Assembly: GCA_024689865.1 (NCBI GenBank)
Contig: JAILDA010000055.1
Location: forward strand, 1-36,816
Source: Clostridia bacterium
GTDB lineage: Bacteria; Bacillota; Clostridia; Peptostreptococcales; Anaerovoracaceae
DNA length: 36,816 nt
Direction: 5' to 3'
Part shown: positions 9,027-17,526 of the stretch, piece by piece
How positions within the stretch are numbered: position 1 is the first letter of the stretch
Layout: every line of letters starts with the position of its first letter
The notes under the pieces: model-generated
Told to the model about the DNA's origin: nothing
The model's input: the letters and a program-made list of their open reading frames with translations, nothing else
Databases searched by the model: none
Program-made: the position numbers and the translations under genes

Positions 9027-9665
9027 ATGGAACTCAGCAAACTTATAGCAAAAGACCTTCTAAGCATCAAGGCGGTATTCTTCCGCCCGGACGAGCCGTT
9101 CACCTGGGCCAGCGGCATAAAGAGCCCGGTGTACTGCGACAACAGGCTCACGCTTACCGCGCCTGCGGTGCGCACGGACGTGGAGAACGGTCTTGTAACG
9201 CTTATAAAAGAGAACTACCCGGAGGCGGAGGTGCTTATGGGAACGTCCACAGCGGGAATAGCCCACGCGGCGATCTGCGGTCACATTATGGGGCTGCCCA
9301 TGGGATACGTTCGCTCCGGCGCCAAGGACCACGGCAGGCAGAACCAGATAGAAGGACGCCTGGAGCCCGGTCAGAAGGTCGTAGTCGTGGAGGACCTGAT
9401 CTCCACTGCGGGAAGCGTCCTGGAAGTGGTACAGGTGCTGCGCGATGCCGGCGCGGAAGTGCTGGGCGTGGTATCCATATTCACCTACGGCATGAAGAAA
9501 GGCCTGGACAGGCTTGCTGCCGCATGCGTTAAGAACGTGTCGCTCACGAACTTCGACGAGATAGCCCGCGAAGCCGCGGAAGAAGGATACATAGCGGAGT
9601 CGGACATCGCAAGGCTGATCGCATTCCGCAACGACCCATCGGATGAAAGCTGGATAAAGAAATGA
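9027..9665 (+). CDS. pyrE: Orotate phosphoribosyltransferase
   Basis: Starts ATG 9027 after SD taaaggag; MELSKLIAKDLLSIKAVFFRPDEPFTWASGIKSPVYCDNR, PRPP motif VVVVEDLISTAGS. Confidence 0.95.
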   Translation: MELSKLIAKDLLSIKAVFFRPDEPFTWASGIKSPVYCDNRLTLTAPAVRTDVENGLVTLIKENYPEAEVLMGTSTAGIAHAAICGHIMGLPMGYVRSGAKDHGRQNQIEGRLEPGQKVVVVEDLISTAGSVLEVVQVLRDAGAEVLGVVSIFTYGMKKGLDRLAAACVKNVSLTNFDEIAREAAEEGYIAESDIARLIAFRNDPSDESWIKK

Positions 9666-10753
9666 AGCATCTCCTTAACATCACCGATTATTCCAAAGAA
9701 GATCTGCAGGAGCTTATAGACAAGGCGCTGTACATCATATCCTCCCCCTTTGCCTACTCGCACAGCTGCGAAGGCAGAAAGCTGGCAACTCTGTTCTTCG
9801 AGCCGTCCACAAGGACCAGGCTGTCGTTCGAGGCGGCCATGCTGGAACTGGGAGGCAGAGTAATAAGCGTCACCGGACCCGGAGGATCGTCAGTCACAAA
9901 GGGCGAGACACTTGCGGACACTGCAAGGACTGTAAGCTGCTATGCGGACGTAATAGCCGTAAGGCACCCGCTGGCAGGATCCGCGCGCGCCATGGCCAAC
10001 AGTTCCGCCATACCGATCATAAACGCGGGCGACGGCGGCCACTATCACCCCACGCAGACGCTTGCGGACATACTCACCATCTACAGGGAAAAAGGCGGCC
10101 TGGGAGGCCTTAGGATAGGTATATGCGGAGACCTTCTGTACGGAAGGACCGTGCATTCGCTTATAGACGCAATGTCGCGCTACGAGGGCAACAGCTTCGT
10201 GCTGATATCGCCTAAGGAACTTACGGTTCCGGCATACTACACCGAAAAACTTCAGGAAGCCGGCATTCCTTTCGTTCAGACCGACAGTCTGGACGAGGCT
10301 CTTCCGGAGATAGACATGCTCTACATGACCCGCATACAGCGCGAGCGCTTCGACGACCCCGCGGAGTACGACAGGCTTGCCGGAAGCTACATTCTGGACG
10401 CTGCAAGGATGAAGGCGGCCTCCAAGGACTGCATAGTGCTTCATCCCCTGCCCCGTGTGGACGAGATCAGCACGGACTTCGACAGCGACCCGCGCGCCGT
10501 GTACTTTACGCAGGCGTTCAACGGCAAGATCATGCGCGAGGCCCTGATACTTAAGCTTCTTGCCGGAAAAGATCACCCGGACAACACGGACATTTCCCCG
10601 GAGGGAGAAAAGCTCTTTACGGACGATTCCCTGGCGTGCACCAACAGCAAATGCGTATGCACCCACGAAAGAGGTCTTCGCAAGGAATTCTACACGGACA
10701 AACACGGCGTGGTCCGCTGCGCGTACTGCGATCAGCCGGTAAGGGAGAAATAA
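9662..10753 (+). CDS. pyrB: Aspartate carbamoyltransferase with C-terminal PyrI-like zinc-binding tail
   Basis: 363 aa; FFEPSTRTRLSFEAAM, ADVIAVRHPLAGSAR, HPLPRVDEI; tail CTNSKCVCTHERGLRKEFYTDKHGVVRCAYCDQPVREK (CX4CX21CX2C). Confidence 0.93.
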   Translation: MKHLLNITDYSKEDLQELIDKALYIISSPFAYSHSCEGRKLATLFFEPSTRTRLSFEAAMLELGGRVISVTGPGGSSVTKGETLADTARTVSCYADVIAVRHPLAGSARAMANSSAIPIINAGDGGHYHPTQTLADILTIYREKGGLGGLRIGICGDLLYGRTVHSLIDAMSRYEGNSFVLISPKELTVPAYYTEKLQEAGIPFVQTDSLDEALPEIDMLYMTRIQRERFDDPAEYDRLAGSYILDAARMKAASKDCIVLHPLPRVDEISTDFDSDPRAVYFTQAFNGKIMREALILKLLAGKDHPDNTDISPEGEKLFTDDSLACTNSKCVCTHERGLRKEFYTDKHGVVRCAYCDQPVREK

Positions 10754-10755
10754 CT

Positions 10756-11877
10756 TTGGACATTAAGATGCGTACCGCAGCGATAGTCCACCTGGACAGG
10801 CTGCGTCACAATCTAAAGCTTACAAAGGATAAATACGTTGCCGAGGGCTCGGAGATCATAGCCGTGCTCAAAGGCGACGCCTACGGCTGCGGAATAGCCG
10901 GGGTCTACCCTGTGTTCCGGGACTTCGGAATAAAAAAATACGCCGTTGCGATCTGGGAAGAAGGCCGCGATCTGCGCGCAGCAGGCGCAAAGGACGAGGA
11001 CATAATAATTCTAGGCGATACCTGCCCGTGGCAGTACGCGGAATTGTTCGAATACAGGCTGATACCTACGGTATTCAGTCAGGACGCTGCAAAAGCGCTC
11101 AGCCGCATGGCTGCTGAACGCGGAGAAACGCTTTGGATAAGCATTAAAGTGGATACAGGCATGAGCCGCATAGGCTTTGCCACAGGAAAAGAAGCAGTAG
11201 AAGCCGCTTGCGCGATAGCCGCCCTGCCCGGCCTTAAGATACACGGCATGTTCACCCATTTTGCCTGCGCGGACGAGGATCCCAGCCCTTCCATGGACAG
11301 ACAGCTTGATCTGTTCCTGGACACCGCGAGGCAGATAAGGCAGCGCGGAGTGGAGATACCCCTGCTGCACGCGGCTAACAGCCCCGCCACCCTGCTGCAC
11401 AAAAAGACCCATCTGGACGCCGTAAGGCCGGGCGACATACTCTACGGCCTCAACCCCGTGGACGACGATCTTTGGCACAGCATGGGCTTTAAGGAAGTCG
11501 TCACCTGGGAGACCTACGTCGCGCACGTAAAGAACGTGCCTGCAGGAACTTCCGTGGGCTACGGCGCCACATATACCACGGACAAGGATACCGTGATCGC
11601 AACGATCCCGGTGGGCTTTGCGGACGGCTACAGACGCCATCTTTCTAACAAAGGATGCGTATACATAAACGGCTGCAAAGCTCCCATAATCGGCCGTGTA
11701 TGCATGGACCAGTTCATGGCGGACGCCTCTGACGTTCCCGGGATCAAGCCCGGCGACCGCGTCGAACTCCTCGGAGACCATTTCGGCATCCTGGACATGG
11801 CAAACATGCTGGACCTTAACGTAGACGAAGTGGTCACCGGCATAAGCAAACGCGTTCCCAGGATCTACACGGAATAA
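10756..11877 (+). CDS. alr: Alanine racemase
   Basis: PLP-lysine motif IIAVLKGDAYGCG, VDTGMSRIGF, GYGATY, RVCMDQFMAD. Start TTG 10756 or ATG 10768; track start 10636 lies inside pyrB and is not credible. Confidence 0.93.
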   Translation: MDIKMRTAAIVHLDRLRHNLKLTKDKYVAEGSEIIAVLKGDAYGCGIAGVYPVFRDFGIKKYAVAIWEEGRDLRAAGAKDEDIIILGDTCPWQYAELFEYRLIPTVFSQDAAKALSRMAAERGETLWISIKVDTGMSRIGFATGKEAVEAACAIAALPGLKIHGMFTHFACADEDPSPSMDRQLDLFLDTARQIRQRGVEIPLLHAANSPATLLHKKTHLDAVRPGDILYGLNPVDDDLWHSMGFKEVVTWETYVAHVKNVPAGTSVGYGATYTTDKDTVIATIPVGFADGYRRHLSNKGCVYINGCKAPIIGRVCMDQFMADASDVPGIKPGDRVELLGDHFGILDMANMLDLNVDEVVTGISKRVPRIYTE

Positions 11878-11924
11878 CCCCTCAAATACAGCTGAACACC
11901 CGCAGCACATATAGCTGCAAATCA

Positions 11925-11953
11925 AAAGCTGCCCCGGCGATCGGAGCAGCTTT
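11925..11953 (+). terminator. Probable terminator after alr
   Basis: aaagctgc (11925-11932) / gcagcttt (11946-11953) hairpin followed by atcgtttgattcttt; convergent with the carboxyltransferase gene. Confidence 0.5.
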
Positions 11954-12029
11954 ATCGTTTGATTCTTTCGGGCCTTAAGCCTGTTCGGCTGCGGGAGCCG
12001 CTTTTTGTTCAGCCTCGAGCGGACCTGCC

Positions 12030-13670
12030 TTACAGCGGAATGTTTCCGTGCTTCTTGAACGGAGCATCCTGCTGCTTGCCTTCCAGGGCCTTGAAGGCCT
12101 TGATCAGCTTCTTTCTGGTGTCGGCCGGAACTATTACGTCGTCCACGTATCCGCGGGAAGCGGCTACGTACGGATTCATCATGGTGCCTTCGTACTCGGC
12201 GATCTTGTTGGCTCTCTCGGCCTCGGGATCCTCGGCAGCCTTTATGTCCTTGGCGAAGATGATGTTTGCAGCGCCGGAAGCACCCATTACTGCGATCTCA
12301 GCCTTGGGCCACGCGAACACGGTGTCCGCGCCCAGGTGCTTGGAGCACATTCCTATGTAGGCTCCGCCGTAAGCCTTTCTGGTTATTACAGTTACCTTAG
12401 GAACAGTAGCCTCGGAATACGAGAACAGCATCTTTGCGCCATGGCGGATTATGCCGCCGTACTCCTGGTTGGTTCCGGGCAGGAATCCCGGAACGTCCTC
12501 TATGGTAAGGAGCGGAATGTTGAAGCAGTCACAGGTACGGATGAATCTGGATGCCTTATCGGACGCGTTGATGTCCAGGCAGCCTGCCATTACTCTGGGC
12601 TGGCTTGCGATAACGCCTACGGTCTTGCCGTCCAGGCGGATGAAGCATGTGATTATGTTCTTGGCGTACAGAGCCTGAACGTCCATGATCTCGCCGTCGT
12701 CCGCGAGGCTGCGGATTATGTCGTACATCTCGTAGGACTTGTTCGGGTTGTCCGGGATTATGTCGTTGAGCTTTTCGTCTGTTCTGTCTACAGAGTCCTT
12801 GGTCTCCTTTACTGGTACCGCTGCCCTGTTGCTCTGCGGCAGGTAGGACAGGAGCTCCTTTATCTGGGCTATGCAGTCGTCCTCGCTCTTGCAGGCGAAG
12901 TGAGCTACGCCAGATACGCTGTTGTGGGTGTTGGCTCCGCCGAGCTTTTCGGAGGTAACGATCTCGCCCGTAACGGACTTGATTACGTTAGGTCCGGTTA
13001 TGAACATCTGGCTGGTCTTCTCCACCATGAAGATGAAGTCTGTAAGAGCCGGGGAATACACTGCGCCGCCTGCGCAAGGTCCCATTATTACGCTTATCTG
13101 CGGGATGACGCCGGAGGCCTTGGTATTGTTGAAGAATATGCGGCCGTAGCCTGCCAGAGCGTCAACGCCTTCCTGGATGCGGGCTCCGCCGGAGTCGTTG
13201 ATGCAGATCATGGGAGCGCCCACCTTAAGGGCTGCTTCCTGAGCCATTGCTATCTTAGCCGCGTGCATCTCGCCCAGAGATCCGCCCATTACCGTAAAGT
13301 CCTGAGCAGCCGCGTAGACGGTGCGTCCGTCTATCTGACCGTAGCCTGTTACGACGCCTTCGCCCGGAGTGTACTTGTCTTCCATTCCGAAGTTGGTGCA
13401 GCGATGACGCACGAACATACCTGTCTCTTCGAAGGTGCCGGGGTCGAAGAGCTTCTCGAGACGCTCTCTTGCCGTCATCTTTCCGGACTGATGCTGTTTG
13501 TCTATCAGTCTCTGTCCGCCGCCGTTCTCTATCAGTTCCTTGCGCTCAAGAAGTGCTTCCTGCTTGCTCTTTCCCGCATAGGGATCGAGACGCTCTGCCT
13601 TCTTCTTTTCGGGCTTGGGAGCCGGTTCGAATACTTCTTCGCTAGAGACCATTTCTACGGTATATTTCAT
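12030..13670 (-). CDS. Acyl-CoA carboxylase / methylmalonyl-CoA decarboxylase carboxyltransferase subunit (PccB/MmdA family)
   Basis: 546 aa; TARERLEKLFDPGTFEETGMFVRHRC, INDSGGARIQEGVDALAGYGRIFFNN, QEYGGIIRHGAKMLFSYSEATVPKVTVITRKAYGGAYIGM; SD ggaggt upstream. Confidence 0.93.
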   Translation of the reverse strand: MKYTVEMVSSEEVFEPAPKPEKKKAERLDPYAGKSKQEALLERKELIENGGGQRLIDKQHQSGKMTARERLEKLFDPGTFEETGMFVRHRCTNFGMEDKYTPGEGVVTGYGQIDGRTVYAAAQDFTVMGGSLGEMHAAKIAMAQEAALKVGAPMICINDSGGARIQEGVDALAGYGRIFFNNTKASGVIPQISVIMGPCAGGAVYSPALTDFIFMVEKTSQMFITGPNVIKSVTGEIVTSEKLGGANTHNSVSGVAHFACKSEDDCIAQIKELLSYLPQSNRAAVPVKETKDSVDRTDEKLNDIIPDNPNKSYEMYDIIRSLADDGEIMDVQALYAKNIITCFIRLDGKTVGVIASQPRVMAGCLDINASDKASRFIRTCDCFNIPLLTIEDVPGFLPGTNQEYGGIIRHGAKMLFSYSEATVPKVTVITRKAYGGAYIGMCSKHLGADTVFAWPKAEIAVMGASGAANIIFAKDIKAAEDPEAERANKIAEYEGTMMNPYVAASRGYVDDVIVPADTRKKLIKAFKALEGKQQDAPFKKHGNIPL

Positions 13671-13842
13671 TGCAGACCTCCAAACTGTGCCAGTTACACA
13701 TAATATCGAGGCATATTATATCAAAAAAGCATTATTCTGTCATTCATATTTAAGTTAAAAGAACGTCCCGGCCCGGTTAAATTTTCAACAATTGGGGCGA
13801 AGGCCGCGGCGGGCGGTCAGACGGCCGTAATACGGAAAAAAC

Positions 13843-13871
13843 TTAACATAGCTGACCGGCTGTTATATAAT
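13843..13871 (+). promoter_or_regulatory. Near-consensus promoter of azlC
   Basis: TTAACA (13843-13848)-17 nt-TATAAT (13866-13871); ATG at 13880. Confidence 0.65.
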
Positions 13872-13879
13872 TTCATTTA

Positions 13880-14638
13880 ATGAGAAACGACTGCGATCTA
13901 AGAAAAAAGCTCCGCGCGGATGCGTTCCGCAGCGGGATAAAGGACGCCGTGCCCATTGGCCTCGGCTATCTTGCAGTGTCGTTCTCCCTTGGAATAACAG
14001 CAAGGAACGCAGGACTTTCCGCCCTTCAGGGCGGAGTCGCAAGCTTTCTGTGTCTTGCCTCTGCAGGCGAATATGCGGGCTTTACGCTTATCGCGGCGTC
14101 CGCAAGTCTGGCCGAGATGGCCCTCATGATACTGATCATCAACCTCCGTTACATGCTTATGAGCCTTGCTCTTTCTCAGAAGACGGATCCGCACATGCCT
14201 TTCTTTCACAGGCTGCTGTTCGGAGGCGCGGTAACGGACGAACTCTTTGCGGTAAACATCGCGCGGCCGGGGCTTCTGGACCCGTGGTACTTCTACGGCG
14301 GCATGGCGATTGCGGTACCGCTGTGGACAGCCGGTACCTGCATAGGCATAGTTGCGGGGAACGTCCTTCCGGCCAGGATAGTAAGCGCGCTTTCTGTTGC
14401 GCTGTACGGAATGTTCATAGCCATCATTGTTCCGCCGGCAAGGAAAGATAAGTTCATAGCCGTTATCATAGCCGTGTGCTTTGCTGCTTCCTTCGCAGTG
14501 CAGCGTCTGCCGCTGCTTTCAGGCATCAACAGCGGCACCAAGACCATCATCCTTACACTCATAATAGCGTCCGCAGCCGCGGTCATAAGACCGAAAGATC
14601 CCGGAGCCGTACCGGAAAAGGAGGTTCCCGATGCATAA
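13880..14638 (+). CDS. azlC: AzlC family branched-chain amino acid exporter subunit
   Basis: 252 aa; FRSGIKDAVPIGLGYLAVSFSLGITARNAGLS, LRYMLMSLALSQK; followed by overlapping azlD. Confidence 0.9.
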   Translation: MRNDCDLRKKLRADAFRSGIKDAVPIGLGYLAVSFSLGITARNAGLSALQGGVASFLCLASAGEYAGFTLIAASASLAEMALMILIINLRYMLMSLALSQKTDPHMPFFHRLLFGGAVTDELFAVNIARPGLLDPWYFYGGMAIAVPLWTAGTCIGIVAGNVLPARIVSALSVALYGMFIAIIVPPARKDKFIAVIIAVCFAASFAVQRLPLLSGINSGTKTIILTLIIASAAAVIRPKDPGAVPEKEVPDA

Positions 14639-14936
14639 CACCTGGACGTACATTCTTGTGATGTTTGCGGTAACGTATCTGGTGCGGGTGCTGCCGCTGA
14701 CGATATTCAGAAAACCCATAAAGAGCCGTTTCGTAAAGTCGTTCCTTTACTACGTGCCCTACGTTACTCTTGCGCTCATGACTTTCCCGGCCATCATAGA
14801 CGCAACGCAGACCCCGATAGCCGGCATCCTTGCTCTTGCGGCAGGGGTGATAGCCGCGTTTTTAGGTGCAGGTCTTCTTCCTGTATCAGCCATATGCTGC
14901 GCGGCGGTCCTGATGACGGAACTTATAGTGCTTTAG
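14631..14936 (+). CDS. azlD: AzlD family branched-chain amino acid transporter subunit
   Basis: 101 aa membrane protein; YLVRVLPLTIFRKPIKSRFVKSFLYYVPYVTLALMTFPAI; overlaps azlC by 8 bp. Confidence 0.88.
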   Translation: MHNTWTYILVMFAVTYLVRVLPLTIFRKPIKSRFVKSFLYYVPYVTLALMTFPAIIDATQTPIAGILALAAGVIAAFLGAGLLPVSAICCAAVLMTELIVL

Positions 14937-14986
14937 CTGCCGAAAAACATAAATATCAAAAAAGACAGAAACACGGAGGTGTCCGA

Positions 14987-15904
14987 ATGAAAAAAGTGCT
15001 TATCATAGGCGGAACGTATTTCGCCGGAAGAGTATTTGCGATAATAGCAAATCAGAAAGGCTGGGAACTCAGTTTCATAAACCGCGGAACTTATTCCATG
15101 GAGTACCTGGGGAACGTTAAGGAGTACAAAGCTGACAGGCGCGTCCCCGGAATGCTTTACGGATTCCCGCAGGGAGAATACGACGCCGTAGTGGACTTCT
15201 GCGCCTACGAACCCGGCGACTGCTCCTCGCTGCTGCGTTCCCTTAACATCCGGACAAAACAGTACTTACTGCTCAGCACCGCGGACGTCTACGACCGTTC
15301 CATCAGGACGATGAAGGACGAAAGCGCTCCGCTGCAGGACCACATGGGTAACTGCATGGCGGCCGACTACATGTGGAAGAAAAGGAATCTGGAGACAGAG
15401 GCAGAGCAGATCTGCACAGAGCTATGCACAGGGCTTACGATACTGCGTCCCGCGTTCATCTACGGACCGTTCAACTACGCCCCCCGCGAAAGTTTCTACG
15501 TGGAAAGGATAGTTAAAGGACAGCCCATACCTGTACCATCGGACTCCGACTCCGAATGGAACTTCGTGTTCGTAACGGACGTTGCCAGAGCCATATGCGC
15601 ATGCATAGAACAGCAGGACACTTCCTGCGGACAGGCCTACAACCTTTCCGCGCCGGAGATCGTAACCTACAGGAGCTACATGGACATCCTGCAAAAAGTA
15701 ACGGACAGGCCCTTTGAGACCCGTCCGGTGACAGTATCGGAAGTAATAGCTCAGAACATGCCTCTGCCCTTCCCGCTTACCGCGGACGAGAGCGAGCTCT
15801 TCGACGGCTCGAAGATAGTAAGGCAGCTCGGAACAAGTTACATACCTTTCGAAGAAGGCATGCAGAAAGCATTCAACGCGTTCAAGTCGGTCTACGACCG
15901 CTAA
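14987..15904 (+). CDS. NAD-dependent epimerase/dehydratase (SDR) family protein
   Basis: Starts ATG 14987 after SD cggaggt; MKKVLIIGGTYFAGRVFAIIANQKGWELSFINRG, YGPFNYAPRESFYVERI. Confidence 0.88.
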   Translation: MKKVLIIGGTYFAGRVFAIIANQKGWELSFINRGTYSMEYLGNVKEYKADRRVPGMLYGFPQGEYDAVVDFCAYEPGDCSSLLRSLNIRTKQYLLLSTADVYDRSIRTMKDESAPLQDHMGNCMAADYMWKKRNLETEAEQICTELCTGLTILRPAFIYGPFNYAPRESFYVERIVKGQPIPVPSDSDSEWNFVFVTDVARAICACIEQQDTSCGQAYNLSAPEIVTYRSYMDILQKVTDRPFETRPVTVSEVIAQNMPLPFPLTADESELFDGSKIVRQLGTSYIPFEEGMQKAFNAFKSVYDR

Positions 15905-16608
15905 ACGGCGTCTTTAAACTCTATAGAATAAATATCCGGATCCTGCGCCATCATTTCGCTCAGGTCATCCTGGATCTTTCTGGACGGAGTAACGACCTCC
16001 ATTACGCAGGTCAGCTGCCCGTCCTTTCTTGTTACGGAAGAATCCGAGACTTCGATGTCTCCTTTCTTCAGGTTCTTTTTGAGCCTGTCCAGCACGCCGG
16101 GATCGTCCTTCATCACTACTTCCAGCTTAGTGTCGTAATGTCTGTAGCGTCCTATGCCGAAATGGTGCATTATGAACTGCAGAAGCACTATGAACACGGT
16201 AGTGAAGACCGCCAGATAATACATTCCGGCGCCGGCGGCCATTCCTATTCCGGCAACGCACCACAGGCCTGCCGCCGTGGTAAGACCTTTGAGCGACTGA
16301 TGCCTGTCGCGGTAGATCATGCCCGCGCCAAGAAAACCGACGCCGGTAACGATTCCTGCCGCCACACGCGACGGATCCGCTCCGCGCGCGCCGTCTATAA
16401 GGTCCATGAAGCCGTATTTTGATATTATCATCATTACCGCGGAAGCACATGCCACCATGCAGTGGGTCCTTACTCCCGCGTCCTTAAAACGCCTGGACCT
16501 TTCGATGCCTACGACACCTCCGCAGACAGCGGCCAGTACCACACGCAGCATCATCTCTATGACCTGCGAAAGAGACATGTCAGCTCCTAATGTCTTCAAA
16601 AATTCCAT
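15901..16608 (-). CDS. MgtC/SapB family protein
   Basis: Likely start ATG 16608 (MEFLKTLGADMSLSQVIEMMLRVVLAAVCGGVVGIERSRRFKDAGVRTHCMVACASA); GVGFLGAGMIYRDRHQSLKGLTTAAGLWCVAGIGMAAGAGMYYLA. Confidence 0.92.
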   Translation of the reverse strand: MEFLKTLGADMSLSQVIEMMLRVVLAAVCGGVVGIERSRRFKDAGVRTHCMVACASAVMMIISKYGFMDLIDGARGADPSRVAAGIVTGVGFLGAGMIYRDRHQSLKGLTTAAGLWCVAGIGMAAGAGMYYLAVFTTVFIVLLQFIMHHFGIGRYRHYDTKLEVVMKDDPGVLDRLKKNLKKGDIEVSDSSVTRKDGQLTCVMEVVTPSRKIQDDLSEMMAQDPDIYSIEFKDAV

Positions 16609-17317
16609 GTAACACCTCTTCAACGATGTCTTTAAGAGCAAGCTGGCCGTTCCTGTTAAGATGTATCCCGTCGGAAACGAACAGCTCCGTCCTGTACTCT
16701 CCGCCATTATACGTCAATCCTGCCACGTCCGTAAAGCACAGGCGCGGAATATCCCTGCAGATGTCCACCATGCCTTCCGAGACCAGCAGGGACGTTTCCG
16801 TAAAATACGGCGCTCCGGGCATAAGAAGCGGGCTCAGCAGCACGAAACGGGTATCCGGAAGATTCTCAAGGAAATATCCGTACATGCGTCTTTTAAGTTC
16901 CAGACTTGCAGCGGCCTGCCTTGCGGGCTTGCCTTTAAGTCCGGCGTAGTCGTTGGAACCGGACTGGATCACGGCAACGTCCGGGGCGTACGGAAACAGA
17001 AGGCGGTCCGCATAGTGTACCAGCAGTACGTCCGTGGCGCCCCCGAATCCGTGGTTCTGTACCCCGAACTCCTTAAGATCCGCGTCCATGTTCTTCCACT
17101 TGCGGAAGTTGGAAGCGCCGTAGAACACCGTCCTGAGGGGCATATCCGCAAAGTCTTTAGCCGGGTATTTACGTTCTATCGCTTCGACTTCGCCTTCGTA
17201 ACCTGTAAACACCGGCGCTCCGGGTTCCCAGCCGTTCTTCCAGGAGCTAAGATCCAGCCCCTCGTATATTCCTGCGCCGTTCTGCGTATCCATCCTTGCG
17301 ATGCTTCCGTTATCCAT
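16580..17317 (-). CDS. SGNH/GDSL hydrolase family protein
   Basis: 245 aa; GASNFRKW (block I-like), GFGGATD, IQSGSNDY, DGIHLN; start codon overlaps copA stop (TAATG). Confidence 0.75.
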   Translation of the reverse strand: MDNGSIARMDTQNGAGIYEGLDLSSWKNGWEPGAPVFTGYEGEVEAIERKYPAKDFADMPLRTVFYGASNFRKWKNMDADLKEFGVQNHGFGGATDVLLVHYADRLLFPYAPDVAVIQSGSNDYAGLKGKPARQAAASLELKRRMYGYFLENLPDTRFVLLSPLLMPGAPYFTETSLLVSEGMVDICRDIPRLCFTDVAGLTYNGGEYRTELFVSDGIHLNRNGQLALKDIVEEVLHGIFEDIRS

Positions 17318-17526
17318 TACTCTATTCCCAGGACCTTGTAATCCTGATCTTCCACTGCTTTCTTAAGTACGTCGTCCGCCACGTCCGAGCTCAGCGTTAC
17401 GACCGCGGTGCCCGCGTTGTGATCCGCGACAGCGGAAGCTACGCCCTCCACCGCGTTAAGAGCCTTTGCTACTCTGGCCTCGCAGTGGCTGCACATCATT
17501 CCTTCTACTTTAAGAGTCTTTTTCAT
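17317..17526 (-). CDS. copZ: Possible internally initiated CopZ-like copper chaperone (nested in copA 3' end)
   Basis: In-frame ATG at 17526 preceded by AAGGAGG with an 8-nt spacer; [69 protein letters not shown], 69 aa. Confidence 0.5.
   Translation of the reverse strand: MKKTLKVEGMMCSHCEARVAKALNAVEGVASAVADHNAGTAVVTLSSDVADDVLKKAVEDQDYKVLGIE

Noticed and set aside
12048-13703. 551-aa plus-strand ORF opposite the carboxyltransferase
   Set aside because: Antisense in register with a clear PccB/MmdA gene; no recognisable domain.
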